64,000 nt of DNA from Sulfuritalea sp. (GTDB lineage: Bacteria; Pseudomonadota; Gammaproteobacteria; Burkholderiales; Rhodocyclaceae): contig JALNYT010000002.1 of the NCBI GenBank assembly GCA_023229685.1, positions 1 through 64,000 on the forward strand. Reading direction: 5' to 3'. Made by a program: the position numbers and the translations under genes. The notes under the pieces were generated by a model, which saw only the letters and a list, made by a program, of their open reading frames with translations, was not told the origin of the DNA and searched no databases. Positions 45,941 through 57,675 of the stretch are shown one piece after another. Each line of letters opens with the position of its first letter. Positions within the stretch are counted from its first letter, which is position 1.

Positions 45941-46587
45941 CGGGTAGCTCGGCTTCGCGTCGCCGGGGCGACGAGTCCGCCCAGCATCAGGTCAAACTGG
46001 GTTTTCAGGTAGGTCTGCGGATCATGCGCGTTGCCGCAACAGGCCCCCAGGGAATAGCGCCAGATCAGCATCATCAGCACCGGGGCGAGAATCACGTCGA
46101 TCGCGGTCTCGACATCGACAGCGCGGAACTCGCCGGACGCTATGCCCCGCTGCAAGGTGCGGCGCATAAGATCGCGGCCGGGCACGATCACGGCATCGTT
46201 GTAATAGGTCGCCAGTTCCGGGAAATTGCCGGCTTCGCTGATCATCAGCTTGGGCACCCCGGCGAGATGCGTGTTGCCGATACGTTCCCACCATTCGCCG
46301 ATCAGCGCCCGCAACAGATCAGCGGTGCTACCCTCGAAATTATCTACCAGGCCCGCCCCTTCTTCCAGAATCGGCACAATGCCTTCCTGGATCACGGCCT
46401 TGAACAGCGCTTCCTTGCTGCCGAAGTATAGATACAACGTCCCCTTCGACACCCCGGCGCGGGCCGCCACATCCTCCAGTCGGGTACCGGCAAAGCCCTT
46501 TTCGACAAACAATTCCAGCGCCGCCGCCATGAGTTCGGCGGGACGCGCCTGCTTGCGGCGTTGACGGGGATGACTTGGAGCTTCCAC
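45937..46587 (-). CDS. TetR-family transcriptional repressor of the efflux operon
   Basis: A 216-residue regulator. The N-terminal HTH (about residues 18-62) reads AALELFVEKGFAGTRLEDVAARAGVSKGTLYLYFGSKEALFKAV, a textbook TetR DNA-binding domain. The C-terminal ligand-binding helices resemble AcrR/TetR_C members. The start is GTG at 46587. A perfect 14-bp palindrome (46605-46618) lies 17 bp upstream and overlaps the likely transcription start, so it almost surely represses its own operon, which includes both pumps. Confidence 0.9.
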   Translation of the reverse strand: MEAPSHPRQRRKQARPAELMAAALELFVEKGFAGTRLEDVAARAGVSKGTLYLYFGSKEALFKAVIQEGIVPILEEGAGLVDNFEGSTADLLRALIGEWWERIGNTHLAGVPKLMISEAGNFPELATYYNDAVIVPGRDLMRRTLQRGIASGEFRAVDVETAIDVILAPVLMMLIWRYSLGACCGNAHDPQTYLKTQFDLMLGGLVAPATRSRATR

Positions 46588-46604
46588 TGAAATGGCACTT
46601 AGTT

Positions 46605-46618
46605 ACTGACCGGTCAGT
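46605..46618. promoter_or_regulatory. TetR-type operator palindrome with adjacent -10 box
   Basis: ACTGACCGGTCAGT is a perfect 14-bp palindrome 17 bp upstream of the TetR start. On the minus strand it directly follows TATACT (46625-46620), a likely -10 box, so repressor binding would cover the transcription start. The AGTCAGT-type sequence is like operators of AcrR-type regulators that see aromatic or hydrophobic compounds. Confidence 0.75.
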
Positions 46619-46794
46619 CAGTATATACAAGCCAAATTCGCCGTCAAGCCTGTTGTGCGGTTTGGCAAGGACTGCGTCCAATCGTCTGTCCGACGAAAGT
46701 CACCCACTCCTTCATCGCCAAACCCATGGTCGCGGGCGAAATCCGGCGAGGATTGACGTTTGACCGGGGCGCCGACACGGCAGATACTTCTCCC

Positions 46795-47529
46795 ATGCCC
46801 TCGAAACGTCCATCTCTTGCAACGAGCCGCGCTTACACGGCGGTGATCTTTGACTTCGAGGGTACTCTGGTCAATTTTCAGTGGCAGCTGGAACCGGCCG
46901 AAGAGGAGTTGCGCTCCGCGTTCGCCCGACTAGGATTCAGTGGCAAGGAGTTCACCCGCGGCAATTACGCCACCATGTGGAACGCCGCAGCCGACCAGCT
47001 TGCGCCACAGGGGCGCATGACCGAATTGCATCAGGCACTTGGCCCCGTCTACGATCGCTGGGATTTTGACGCCCTGACCCGATGGGCGCCGAGGCCGGGC
47101 GCGGCGGAGTTGCTTGGCCGGTTGGCGACCGCAGGGTTGCGGGTGGGTATGGTCAGCAACGTCGGGCGAGGGGCGCTCGCCGGAGCCCTCGGGCGTTTCG
47201 AATTCGCCGGCTGGTTGCTGCCGGTAGTCGCCCGCGACGATGTGACCTACATGAAACCGCGGGCGGAGGGCATCCTGCGGACACTTTCGGATTGGCAGCT
47301 TGCAGCGGACGAGGTGCTCTTCGTCGGTGACAGCCGGGCAGACGTGCTCGGTGCGCGCGCGGCCGGAGTGCCAGTGGCCATCATCCGGGGTGGCGAGTGC
47401 GCCGAAACCGCGTTTGCCGACATCCCTCCCGACCACATGATTTCCCACCTGGGCGAGCTCGTCGACCTGGTCGCCGGGAGCAACCGGGCAAGCGAGGGAG
47501 CAGGCACCGTTCCGCCCGGCCCGCCGTGA
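46795..47529 (+). CDS. HAD-superfamily hydrolase
   Basis: A 244-residue phosphatase-like protein of the subfamily IA. Motif I is FDFEGTLV, with Glu in place of the usual second Asp (the general acid/base). Motif II is VGMVSNVGRG, motif III the lysine of YMKPRAEG, and motif IV VLFVGDSRADVLGARAAG. Cap-domain helices lie between about 30 and 110. ATG at 46795 gives a standard N-terminus. It stands alone between the divergent TetR operon and guaC. Candidate substrates are small phosphates such as phosphoglycolate-like compounds; this is unknown. Confidence 0.82.
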   Translation: MPSKRPSLATSRAYTAVIFDFEGTLVNFQWQLEPAEEELRSAFARLGFSGKEFTRGNYATMWNAAADQLAPQGRMTELHQALGPVYDRWDFDALTRWAPRPGAAELLGRLATAGLRVGMVSNVGRGALAGALGRFEFAGWLLPVVARDDVTYMKPRAEGILRTLSDWQLAADEVLFVGDSRADVLGARAAGVPVAIIRGGECAETAFADIPPDHMISHLGELVDLVAGSNRASEGAGTVPPGPP

Positions 47530-47605
47530 CAGCACGGACGCCGCCGAGTCACCCTTGTTCTGCTTAAATTAGTCGCTGTATCGACACTCGCGAAAGCAAG
47601 CCGCC

Positions 47606-48646
47606 ATGCGCATCGAAGAAGAGCTCAAGCTGGATTTTCAGGACGTCCTCATACGGCCCAAGCGCTCGACGCTGACATCGCGCTCCGAAGTCGATATTTC
47701 GCGCGAGTTCGTCTTCCGTCATTCCGGACGCAGCTATCAAGGAGTGCCGATCATCGCCGCCAACATGGATACCGTCGGCACCTTCGAAATGGCCCGCGCA
47801 CTGAGCAAGCATCAGCTTTCGACGGCGCTGCACAAGCACTACGAAGAACACGAACTGACAAGTTTTTTCCAGACGTCGCCGCAAGCATCGACGGTGTTCT
47901 ATTCGATGGGCATCACCCGGGAAGACTACGAAAAGTTCTGCCGGGTCAAGCAGGCGGTCGGCGATGCCATTGCCTACGTCTGCGTCGATGTGGCCAACGG
48001 CTACACCAAGTCCTTCATCGATTTTCTCCACCGTCTGCGTGACGCCTACCCGCAGATCACCATCATGGCGGGCAATGTGGTCACCGGCGAAATGGCGGAG
48101 GAGCTGGTTCTCGACGGCGCCGACATCGTCAAGGTCGGCATCGGTCCCGGCTCGGTGTGCACCACGCGCAAGATGACCGGCATCGGCTATCCGCAACTCT
48201 CGGCCATCATCGAATGCGCGGACGCCGCCCACGGTCTGGGCGGCCTGATCTGCGCCGATGGCGGCTGCACCTCGCCGGGAGATCTGGCCAAGGCCTTCGG
48301 TGGCGGCGCCGACTTCATCATGCTGGGCGGCATGCTGGCCGGCCACGACGAGTGCATGGGCGAAGTCGCCGAAGTCGACGGCGTGCGCAAGGTGCGCTTC
48401 TACGGCATGAGTTCGCGCACGGCGATGGACAAACATGCCGGGGGCGTCGCCAACTACCGCGCCTCGGAGGGCAAGGAGGTGCTGCTCGACTACCGCGGAC
48501 CGGTCGAGGACACCCTGCAGGAAATCCTCGGCGGGGTGCGTTCCGCCTGTACCTATGTCGGCGCACACAAGCTCCGCGAGCTGTCGAAGCGCACCACCTT
48601 CATACGCGTCGCGCGGCAGTTGAACGAAGTCTTCGGCCAGTCCTGA
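47606..48646 (+). CDS. guaC: GMP reductase
   Basis: Converts GMP to IMP and ammonia with NADPH in purine salvage. The 346-residue TIM barrel matches E. coli GuaC length. It shows [15 protein letters not shown] near the N-terminus, [31 protein letters not shown], the catalytic Cys loop [14 protein letters not shown] and [26 protein letters not shown]. Absence of CBS domains and the R-x-S-E-G-K region separate it from IMP dehydrogenase. The stop shares a base with an ATG of the following esterase frame. Confidence 0.93.
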   Translation: MRIEEELKLDFQDVLIRPKRSTLTSRSEVDISREFVFRHSGRSYQGVPIIAANMDTVGTFEMARALSKHQLSTALHKHYEEHELTSFFQTSPQASTVFYSMGITREDYEKFCRVKQAVGDAIAYVCVDVANGYTKSFIDFLHRLRDAYPQITIMAGNVVTGEMAEELVLDGADIVKVGIGPGSVCTTRKMTGIGYPQLSAIIECADAAHGLGGLICADGGCTSPGDLAKAFGGGADFIMLGGMLAGHDECMGEVAEVDGVRKVRFYGMSSRTAMDKHAGGVANYRASEGKEVLLDYRGPVEDTLQEILGGVRSACTYVGAHKLRELSKRTTFIRVARQLNEVFGQS

Positions 48647-48666
48647 TGCCGGCGCGCAGACCGGGC

Positions 48667-51280
<2,614 letters not shown>

Positions 51281-51314
51281 GAGTCGGCGCTGGCGAGACG
51301 CCGATCTGAAGACC

Positions 51315-51554
51315 ATGAACTGCCGCCCCGGCTGTGGCGCCTGCTGCATTGCGCCCTCGATCAGCTCGCTGCACAAACCCGCCGGTGAAGCCTGCAGTCA
51401 CCTGACGACCGAGTTACGTTGCTCGATCTTCGACAGCGCGCTGCGCCCCGCTTGCTGTTCCGGGCTGCAGCCTGCGGCCGAGATGTGCGGCAACGACCGC
51501 GAGGCGGCGCTGGCGTGGCTGACGCAGCTGGAGGCGGCTACCGCGGCATGCTAG
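51315..51554 (+). CDS. ykgJ: YkgJ-family cysteine-cluster protein
   Basis: A 79-residue protein starting [19 protein letters not shown] and holding a second Cys set ([38 protein letters not shown]). This is a close match to E. coli YkgJ, a putative zinc- or iron-chelating protein of the CxxCxxCC class. Function is unknown; the length is within the family range. It lies 34 bp after thiC, so it may be co-transcribed, with uppP following. Confidence 0.85.
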   Translation: MNCRPGCGACCIAPSISSLHKPAGEACSHLTTELRCSIFDSALRPACCSGLQPAAEMCGNDREAALAWLTQLEAATAAC

Positions 51555-51557
51555 ACT

Positions 51558-51575
51558 CGGCGGCCTCTTCCGCCG
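51558..51575 (+). terminator. GC-rich hairpin with T-rich tail after ykgJ
   Basis: CGGCGG and CCGCCG (51558-51563 and 51570-51575) form a six-pair stem with a six-base loop, followed by AATTTATTCTTCT. It is a plausible weak intrinsic terminator between ykgJ and uppP. An extended -10-like TGCTAGACT just before it (51549-51557) might instead start uppP transcription. Confidence 0.35.
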
Positions 51576-51593
51576 CCAATTTATTCTTCTGAC

Positions 51594-52418
51594 ATGGATT
51601 TCCACCCGCTGCTGCAGGCGCTGATACTCGGCCTGGTCGAAGGCTTCACCGAATTCCTTCCGGTCTCCTCGACCGGCCACTTGATCCTCGCCGGCGATCT
51701 GCTGCATTTCAATGACGAAAAGGGCAAGCTGTTCGAAATCGTGATCCAGTCCGGCGCGATTTTCGCCCTCTGCTGGGAATATCGCGCGCGCATCGTCAGC
51801 GTCATCCGCGGTCTGCCCAGCGATCGTGCCGCGCAACGCTTCACGCTCAATCTTGCCGTCGCCTTCATGCCGCTGGCCGTGCTCGGCCTGCTCTTCGGCA
51901 AGGCGATCAAGGTCAACCTGTTCAACCCGGTCACGGTGGCGACCACCTTCATCCTGGGCGGCTTCATCATCCTCTGGGCCGAACGGCGCAAGCATCGCAT
52001 CCGCGTCGAAAACGTCGAGGATCTCGATCTGGTCGATGCCTTCAAGCTCGGACTGGCGCAAGCCTTGGCGCTGATTCCAGGCACCTCGCGCTCCGGCGCG
52101 ACGATCATCGGCGGCCTGCTGTTCGGCCTCTCGCGCAAGGCGGCGACGGAGTTTTCATTCTTCCTCGCCATCCCCACGCTGCTGGCGGCCACCGCCTACC
52201 AACTCTACAAGGAGCGCGCGCTGCTCGACATCAATGACCTTGGCATGTGGGTGGTGGGCTTCGTCGCGGCCTTCGTCTCGGCCTTCCTCTGCGTGCGCTG
52301 GCTGCTGCGCTTCATCTCCAGCCACGACTTCACGATCTTCGCCTGGTATCGCATCGCCTTCGGTATCGTGGTGCTGGCGACCTGGCAGTATGGTCTGGTG
52401 GACTGGGCGAGTCCGTGA
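51594..52418 (+). CDS. uppP: Undecaprenyl-diphosphate phosphatase
   Basis: Recycles the undecaprenyl carrier lipid by dephosphorylating Und-PP in the inner membrane. The 274-residue, eight-helix BacA-type protein has the signature blocks [17 protein letters not shown] and [28 protein letters not shown], with the catalytic acidic, Ser and Arg residues. The lipid carrier is shared by peptidoglycan, O-antigen and other polymers encoded elsewhere in the window. Stop overlaps the next start as GTGA. Confidence 0.95.
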   Translation: MDFHPLLQALILGLVEGFTEFLPVSSTGHLILAGDLLHFNDEKGKLFEIVIQSGAIFALCWEYRARIVSVIRGLPSDRAAQRFTLNLAVAFMPLAVLGLLFGKAIKVNLFNPVTVATTFILGGFIILWAERRKHRIRVENVEDLDLVDAFKLGLAQALALIPGTSRSGATIIGGLLFGLSRKAATEFSFFLAIPTLLAATAYQLYKERALLDINDLGMWVVGFVAAFVSAFLCVRWLLRFISSHDFTIFAWYRIAFGIVVLATWQYGLVDWASP

Positions 52419-52978
52419 TCCTCTACCTTCACGGTTTCACCAGCGGACCGCAATCGCACAAGGCGCAGGCGCTGGGCGCGCGCATGCGCGAGCGCGGCCT
52501 CGGCGACCGGTTTGTCTGCCCGCAGTTGCCGGCCTCGCCGCGCGAAGCGATCGCGCTGGCAAAAGACCTGATCGCCCGCCATGGCGTCGGCACCGTGGTC
52601 GGCTCGTCGCTCGGCGGCTACTACGCCACCTATCTGGCAGAGACCTTTGATCTAAAGGCGGTGCTGGTCAATCCCGCCGTGGTCGCGCATCTCTCGCTGA
52701 AAGACTTCGTCGGCCCGCAGCGCTGGCTCTACTCGGGCGAATCCTTCGAGTTCACCCGCGACCACGTCGAGCAGCTGCGTGCCATCGAGGTCCCGGTCCT
52801 GAGCAAGCCGCAGCGCTTCTGGCTGCTGGTCGAGGAAGGCGACGAGACGCTCGATTACCGCCAGGCCGTGGCCCGCTACGCCGGCGCGCGGCAAACCGTG
52901 CTGCCCGGCGGCGATCACAGCTTTACGCGCTGGGGCGACTACCTCGATCCGATCATCGAGTTCGCCGGGCTAACGTAA
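52415..52978 (+). CDS. YqiA/YcfP-family alpha/beta hydrolase
   Basis: A 187-residue esterase-like protein from GTG 52415, coupled to uppP by GTGA. It has [16 protein letters not shown] at the N-terminus, the nucleophile elbow [14 protein letters not shown] (Ser), DKETLDYRQ-like [11 protein letters not shown] and the His in [11 protein letters not shown]. YqiA proteins (UPF0227) hydrolyse short esters in vitro; the natural substrate is unknown. The longer upstream frame overlaps uppP and is not supported. Confidence 0.85.
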   Translation: MILYLHGFTSGPQSHKAQALGARMRERGLGDRFVCPQLPASPREAIALAKDLIARHGVGTVVGSSLGGYYATYLAETFDLKAVLVNPAVVAHLSLKDFVGPQRWLYSGESFEFTRDHVEQLRAIEVPVLSKPQRFWLLVEEGDETLDYRQAVARYAGARQTVLPGGDHSFTRWGDYLDPIIEFAGLT

Positions 52979-52983
52979 GCCCT

Positions 52984-53913
52984 GTGAGCGCAATGCATCC
53001 CCCGGCGACACGTGAAAATACCCGGCTCGGCGTGTTTGCCGGTCTCGCGGCCTACCTGATCTGGGGCCTGGTCCCGGTATTCTTCAAGCAGATCGCCGAG
53101 GTGCCCGCGGCCGAGATCATCGCCCATCGCGTGGTCTGGGCCATGGTGCTGATGACCGCCCTGATCGGCTTCGGCCGCGGCTTCGCCGATGCCTGGCGTG
53201 TCGCGCGGATCCCCCGGCAACTGGCGCGCATCGCACTGGCCTCGTTCCTGGTCATCAGCAACTGGCTGGTGTTCGTCTGGGGCGTGAACAACGGCCACAT
53301 CCTCGAAACCAGCCTCGGCTACTTCATCCTGCCGCTGTTCAACGTGGCACTCGGCGTGCTGGTGCTCAAGGAACGCCTGCGTCCGCTGCAATGGCTGGCC
53401 GTGCTGCTGGCGTCGACCGGGGTCACGATCGAAGCCGTGCGCGCCGGCGGCCTGCCCTGGATCGCCCTGGTGCTGGCTGGCACCTTCGGCATCTACGGCC
53501 TGCTGCGCAAGCAATTGCCGCTGGATGCGGCCAGCGGCCTGTTTCTCGAAACGGTGTGCATGACACCGCTGGCATTGGCCTGGCTGGCCTGGCTGACGAT
53601 CTCCGGGCAGAGCCACTTCGGCAGCGGAGCGGGACTCGTGAGCTGGCGCGACCTGATGCTGATTGCCACCGGTGCCGTCACCGCGATTCCGCTGCTGCTG
53701 TTCGCCGTCGCAGCGCGGCGGCTGCCGCTCAACATGATGGGTTTCCTGCAGTATCTCGCGCCTTCGATCACCTTCCTGCTCGCCGTGCTGGTCTATCACG
53801 AACCGCTGGACCTGATCCGCACCCTGGCCTTTGCCACGATCTGGACCGGTCTCGCTGTCTATAGCGTCGATCTCTTCCGCTCCGCCGGCACCCGGACGGT
53901 TGCCGTGCCATGA
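52984..53913 (+). CDS. rarD: RarD-type EamA transporter
   Basis: A 309-residue inner-membrane protein with ten predicted helices in two EamA repeats. RarD features include GLAAYLIWGLVPVFFKQI, EIIAHRVVWAMVLM, WLVFVWGVNNGHILETSLGYFILPL and LSLLLFAVAARRLPLNMMGFLQYLAPSI. Chloramphenicol-sensitivity and drug-metabolite roles have been suggested for relatives; the substrate is uncertain. GTG at 52984 (or ATG at 52993) starts it. The stop overlaps the methyltransferase ATG as ATGA. Confidence 0.88.
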   Translation: MSAMHPPATRENTRLGVFAGLAAYLIWGLVPVFFKQIAEVPAAEIIAHRVVWAMVLMTALIGFGRGFADAWRVARIPRQLARIALASFLVISNWLVFVWGVNNGHILETSLGYFILPLFNVALGVLVLKERLRPLQWLAVLLASTGVTIEAVRAGGLPWIALVLAGTFGIYGLLRKQLPLDAASGLFLETVCMTPLALAWLAWLTISGQSHFGSGAGLVSWRDLMLIATGAVTAIPLLLFAVAARRLPLNMMGFLQYLAPSITFLLAVLVYHEPLDLIRTLAFATIWTGLAVYSVDLFRSAGTRTVAVP

Positions 53914-54716
53914 GCTTCGATTCCGCCCAGTTCAAGCGACTCGAACGCGCCGGCTACAACCGGATCGGGCCGCGTTATCTGGCCGCGTCCGGCGCCCGTC
54001 GCGAGCTGGCCACGGCGCTCCTGGCCGCCGCCCGGCTGGCACCCGGGCAGCGCGTGCTCGATCTCGCCAGCGGCCCCGGCCTGCTCGCGCGCGGCGCGCG
54101 CGATGCGGTGGGCGACAGCGGCCTGGCCGTCGCCAGCGACATCAGCGAGGGCCAGCTCGCCTGCTGCCCCGATCTGGCCCGGATCGCCGCCGACGGCGAG
54201 GCCCTGCCCTTCGCCAACCAGAGTTTCGACCGCGTGCTGTGCGGGCTCGGCCTGATGTTCTTCCCCGACGAACAGGCCGCCTTGCGCGAAATGCGCCGCG
54301 TGCTGAGGACCGACGGACTGCTCGCGCTGTCGGTCTGGGGCTCTGCCTGCGACGTGCCGCTGGTCGAAACGGCGCTGTCCTGCATGCGTCGCCTGCTGCC
54401 CCCGCCCAAGGTGGCCCGCCCCTCGATTTTTCGCTTCGGCGATGCGCAGGAACTCGCTCGCCGTCTCGCCAGCGCCGACTATTGCGATATCCAGATCCGG
54501 CCCTGTCGCTTTACCGCCAGTTTCAGCGATGCCGGCGCCTACTGGCAGGGCTTTCTCGATCTCGCCGGCGGCGCGGCGGAGAGCCTGTCCCGGCTGCCTG
54601 CCGATAAACAGCGGGCGCTCGCCGTGGCCGTCAGGGAAGACCTTACCCGGTATGCGGCAACGGGTGGCTATGAACTGACCAGCACAGTCCTCGTCGCCAC
54701 GGCCAGACCGGTATAA
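53910..54716 (+). CDS. Class I SAM-dependent methyltransferase
   Basis: A 268-residue protein. It shows motif I RVLDLASGPGLLARGAR, an acidic end of strand 2 (VASDISEGQL), DGEALPFANQSFDRVLCGLGLMFFPDEQAALREMRRVLRTDG, the Methyltransf_11 signature. It resembles UbiE-like enzymes but lacks specific features. The target is unknown. Coupled to rarD by ATGA; the stop codon TAA lies within a -10-like TATAAT used by the next gene. Confidence 0.8.
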   Translation: MSFDSAQFKRLERAGYNRIGPRYLAASGARRELATALLAAARLAPGQRVLDLASGPGLLARGARDAVGDSGLAVASDISEGQLACCPDLARIAADGEALPFANQSFDRVLCGLGLMFFPDEQAALREMRRVLRTDGLLALSVWGSACDVPLVETALSCMRRLLPPPKVARPSIFRFGDAQELARRLASADYCDIQIRPCRFTASFSDAGAYWQGFLDLAGGAAESLSRLPADKQRALAVAVREDLTRYAATGGYELTSTVLVATARPV

Positions 54717-54717
54717 T
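54712..54717 (+). promoter_or_regulatory. -10 box for the RNB-domain gene
   Basis: A perfect TATAAT overlaps the methyltransferase stop codon, 50 bp before the ATG at 54768. No clear -35. A TACAAT 22 bp before the corA ATG (59219-59224) is a similar case. Confidence 0.45.
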
Positions 54718-54767
54718 CCGCCCCCTCGTTTCCCGCTCACTTCCCCAACCGGGGTGTTCCCATTTCC

Positions 54768-56729
54768 ATGAATGTCCTGTTTGAAGAGGACGGCGCTTTC
54801 CGTGCCGGCACCGTGCTTGCCGACAACGTGGCTTCGTTGCAGATCGAGCTTGCCTCCGGCAAGCGCTCCAAGGTCAAGGCGGCCAACGTCCTGCTGCGCT
54901 TCGTCGCCCCGGCGCCGGCCGAGTTGCTGGACCGCGCGGAAGCGGAGGCGGAGGGCATCGACGTCGATTTTCTGTGGGAAGTCTGCGGCGAGGAAGAGTT
55001 TGCCTTCGAGGAACTCGCCGCCGAGTACCATGGCAGCAAACCCGACTCGGTGCAGGCCGCCGCCGTGCTGCTGCGACTGCACTCGGCACCGATGTATTTT
55101 CATCGCAAGGGCCGCGGCCGCTTCCGCAAGGCGCCACCCGAGATATTGCAGGCGGCATTGGCCGGGCTCGAAAAGAAGCGCCTGCAGGCGGCCGCCATCG
55201 AGCGCATGGTCGAAGAGCTCAAGGCCGGCCAATTGCCCGTCGAGTTCGCGCCGGTGTTGCCGCAGCTCACCTACAAGCCCGATCGCAATCGCAGCGAGAC
55301 CAAAGCACTCGAAGCTGCCTGCGGCGAAACCGGAAAATCCGCCGCGCGGCTGCTGTTCGATTGCGGCGCGCTGCCCTCGACTCATGACTATCACCTCGGG
55401 CGCTTTCTGTTCGAGTTCTTTCCCGACAGCAAGGGCGGCACCGGTTTCGGTGATTTCGCCGCGCCGGTCGAGCCCGCCGAGCTGCCGCTTGCTGCGGTCG
55501 CCGCCTTCAGCGTGGACGACGCCCACACGACTGAAATCGACGACGCGTTTTCCGTCACGACCAAAGCCGACGGCGGCTGGCACATCGGCATTCACATTGC
55601 GGCGCCGGGCCTCGGCTTCAGCCCCGACTCGGACCTCGGCCGCATCGCCCGCGAAAGGCTGTCGACGGTGTATATGCCGGGACGCAAGATCACCATGCTG
55701 CCGGAAGACATCGTCGAGCATTTCACGCTGGCCGCCGGGCACACCGTAGCCGCGATTTCGCTCTACCTAGAAGTCGCCGCCGACTACCGTCTGCTCGGCC
55801 ACGAGACGCGCCTCGAGCGCGTGCCGATCGTCGCCAATCTGCGCCACCACGACATCGAGCCGGTGTTCAATGAAACCACGCTGGCCGCGGGCCTGCCGGA
55901 TTTTCCGTATCGGCACGAACTGAAGCTGCTGTGGGAATTCGCCCAGGTGCTCGAAGCCGGACGCGGCAAGCCTTCCGACAACAGCACGCGCAAGGACTAC
56001 AACTTCACCGTGGATTGGAACGCCGACAGCGGCATCGCGGCAGAAGCGGACAAGGGCGTCGTCAGCATCGGCCAGCGCGAGCGCGGCAGCCCGCTCGACA
56101 CGCTGGTCGCCGAACTGATGATCGTCGCCAACGCCACCTGGGGGGCGATGCTGCGCGATGCGGGAATCCCGGCGCTGTATCGCGTGCAAACGGCAGGCAA
56201 GGTGCGCATGAGCACCGTCGCCGCGCCGCATGAAGGGCTCGGCGTCGAGTGTTACGCCTGGTCGTCTTCGCCGCTGCGGCGCTATTGCGATCTGCTCAAC
56301 CAGTGGCAACTGATCGCCCTGCTGAACGACGAACCGCCGCCGTTTGGAGGTAAAGGCGCGCCGAAGTCGGCCGACCTGCTGGCAGCCATGCGCGACTTCG
56401 AACTGACCTACGCCGCCTACGCCGAATTCCAGCGCGGCATGGAACGCTACTGGTGTCTGCGCTGGCTGTTGCAGCATGGCGAGCAGACGGTGCCGGGCCA
56501 CGTGCTGCGCGAATCGCTGGTGCGGCTCGAGGCCATTCCGCTGGTATTGCGTGTCCCCTCCTTGCCCGAGTTGCCACGCGGTGCGCGGGTACGGCTCAGC
56601 ATCGAAGGCATCGATCTGCTGGAGGCCGAGCTGCGGCCCCGCTATCTCGAACTGGCGCCCGAATTGGCCGTCAATAACGGCTCTGATGCCGCCTTCATCG
56701 ACGACGAGGGAGGGGAAGTCGCAGAGTAA
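54768..56729 (+). CDS. RNase II-family (RNB domain) ribonuclease
   Basis: A 653-residue exoribonuclease-like protein. The RNB catalytic domain (about 235-530) has DAHTTEIDDAFSV with the metal-binding Asp residues and the later SSPLRRYCDLLNQWQL, plus LVAELMIVANATWG in the middle. The first 200 residues differ from the cold-shock domains of E. coli RNase II and hold acidic helices; the C-terminal S1-like part is short. This betaproteobacterial form is usually annotated as an RNB-domain protein. It would degrade single-stranded RNA 3'-5'. It is followed by a TonB-like gene after 13 bp. Confidence 0.87.
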   Translation: MNVLFEEDGAFRAGTVLADNVASLQIELASGKRSKVKAANVLLRFVAPAPAELLDRAEAEAEGIDVDFLWEVCGEEEFAFEELAAEYHGSKPDSVQAAAVLLRLHSAPMYFHRKGRGRFRKAPPEILQAALAGLEKKRLQAAAIERMVEELKAGQLPVEFAPVLPQLTYKPDRNRSETKALEAACGETGKSAARLLFDCGALPSTHDYHLGRFLFEFFPDSKGGTGFGDFAAPVEPAELPLAAVAAFSVDDAHTTEIDDAFSVTTKADGGWHIGIHIAAPGLGFSPDSDLGRIARERLSTVYMPGRKITMLPEDIVEHFTLAAGHTVAAISLYLEVAADYRLLGHETRLERVPIVANLRHHDIEPVFNETTLAAGLPDFPYRHELKLLWEFAQVLEAGRGKPSDNSTRKDYNFTVDWNADSGIAAEADKGVVSIGQRERGSPLDTLVAELMIVANATWGAMLRDAGIPALYRVQTAGKVRMSTVAAPHEGLGVECYAWSSSPLRRYCDLLNQWQLIALLNDEPPPFGGKGAPKSADLLAAMRDFELTYAAYAEFQRGMERYWCLRWLLQHGEQTVPGHVLRESLVRLEAIPLVLRVPSLPELPRGARVRLSIEGIDLLEAELRPRYLELAPELAVNNGSDAAFIDDEGGEVAE

Positions 56730-56742
56730 AATTGGCGAAGTC

Positions 56743-57672
56743 ATGCCAAAATTGCCAAGCCCGTCACGCCTCTCCTGGCCTTTTCCGCCGTTACTGCAGA
56801 TGCCGGCGTTTCTCGCCGCAATGGACGCGCCGCGACGAAACCTGACCCTCGCGCTTGGCGCTTCGCTGCTGTTCCACGCCCTGCTGCTCGCCGTTCGCTT
56901 CACGCCGCCGGACTTCATCGACAAGGCGCGCGAACGGGCACTTGACGTCATCCTGGTCAACAGCAAGAGCAAGAGCAAGCCCAGCAAAGCGCAGGCCAAG
57001 GCGCAGACCAATCTCGATGGCGGCGGCAATACCGACGAGGACCGCCGTGCCAAGACGCCGCTGCCGCCTTCACCCAATACCCGGGACGGCCGCGAACTGA
57101 TCGAAACTAAACGCCGCGTCGCCGAACTCGAAGCGCAACAGCAGCAAATGATGACGCGCCTGAAGAGCGAAAGGGCCGTCAGCGCGAACAGGGCGCAGAC
57201 CAACCCGACACCGGCGCCGGAGCCGGTTCGCTCCGGCGCCGATCTCGCCAGCAGTTCGCTAGCCCTGGTCCGCATGGAAGGCCAGATCGCGCGACAACTG
57301 GAGGAGTACAACCAGCGGCCGCGCAAGAAGTTTATCGGCGCCCGGGTCGAGGAGTACCGCTTCGCCCAGTATGTTGAAGACTGGCGGCAGAAGATCGAGC
57401 GCATCGGCAACCTGAATTATCCGGATGCCGCCAAGGGCCGCCTTTACGGCAGCCTGGTGCTGACCGTGATCATCAAGGCCAATGGCGATCTGGACAGTGT
57501 CGAAGTCAGCCGCTCCTCGGGCAAGAAGCTGCTGGACGATGCGGCGCGCCGCATCGTGCAGATGGCGGCACCCTACGCGGCTTTCCCCGAGTCGATCCGG
57601 CGCGACACCGACGTGCTCGAGATCACTCGCACGTGGACCTTCACCAACGCCGATCGCCTGCGTTCGGATTGA
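56743..57672 (+). CDS. TonB-like energy transducer protein
   Basis: A 309-residue protein with an N-terminal membrane helix (about 33-50, NLTLALGASLLFHALLLAVRF), a long charged Lys/Ala/Gln linker with a coiled coil (VAELEAQQQQMMTRL), and a C-terminal TonB_C domain (about 205-309) containing YPDAAKGRLYGSLVLTVIIKANG and the terminal DADVLEITRTW-like strand. No exbB/exbD or receptor gene is adjacent, so it may be a stand-alone TonB variant of the kind found next to aroE in betaproteobacteria. ATG 56743 lies 13 bp after the RNB stop. Confidence 0.78.
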   Translation: MPKLPSPSRLSWPFPPLLQMPAFLAAMDAPRRNLTLALGASLLFHALLLAVRFTPPDFIDKARERALDVILVNSKSKSKPSKAQAKAQTNLDGGGNTDEDRRAKTPLPPSPNTRDGRELIETKRRVAELEAQQQQMMTRLKSERAVSANRAQTNPTPAPEPVRSGADLASSSLALVRMEGQIARQLEEYNQRPRKKFIGARVEEYRFAQYVEDWRQKIERIGNLNYPDAAKGRLYGSLVLTVIIKANGDLDSVEVSRSSGKKLLDDAARRIVQMAAPYAAFPESIRRDTDVLEITRTWTFTNADRLRSD

Positions 57673-57675
57673 GAC

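Noticed and set aside
53859..57410. Long minus-strand frames (627 and 547 codons) over the methyltransferase, RNB and TonB genes
   Set aside because: The plus-strand genes have catalytic motifs, and the antisense products show no domains.
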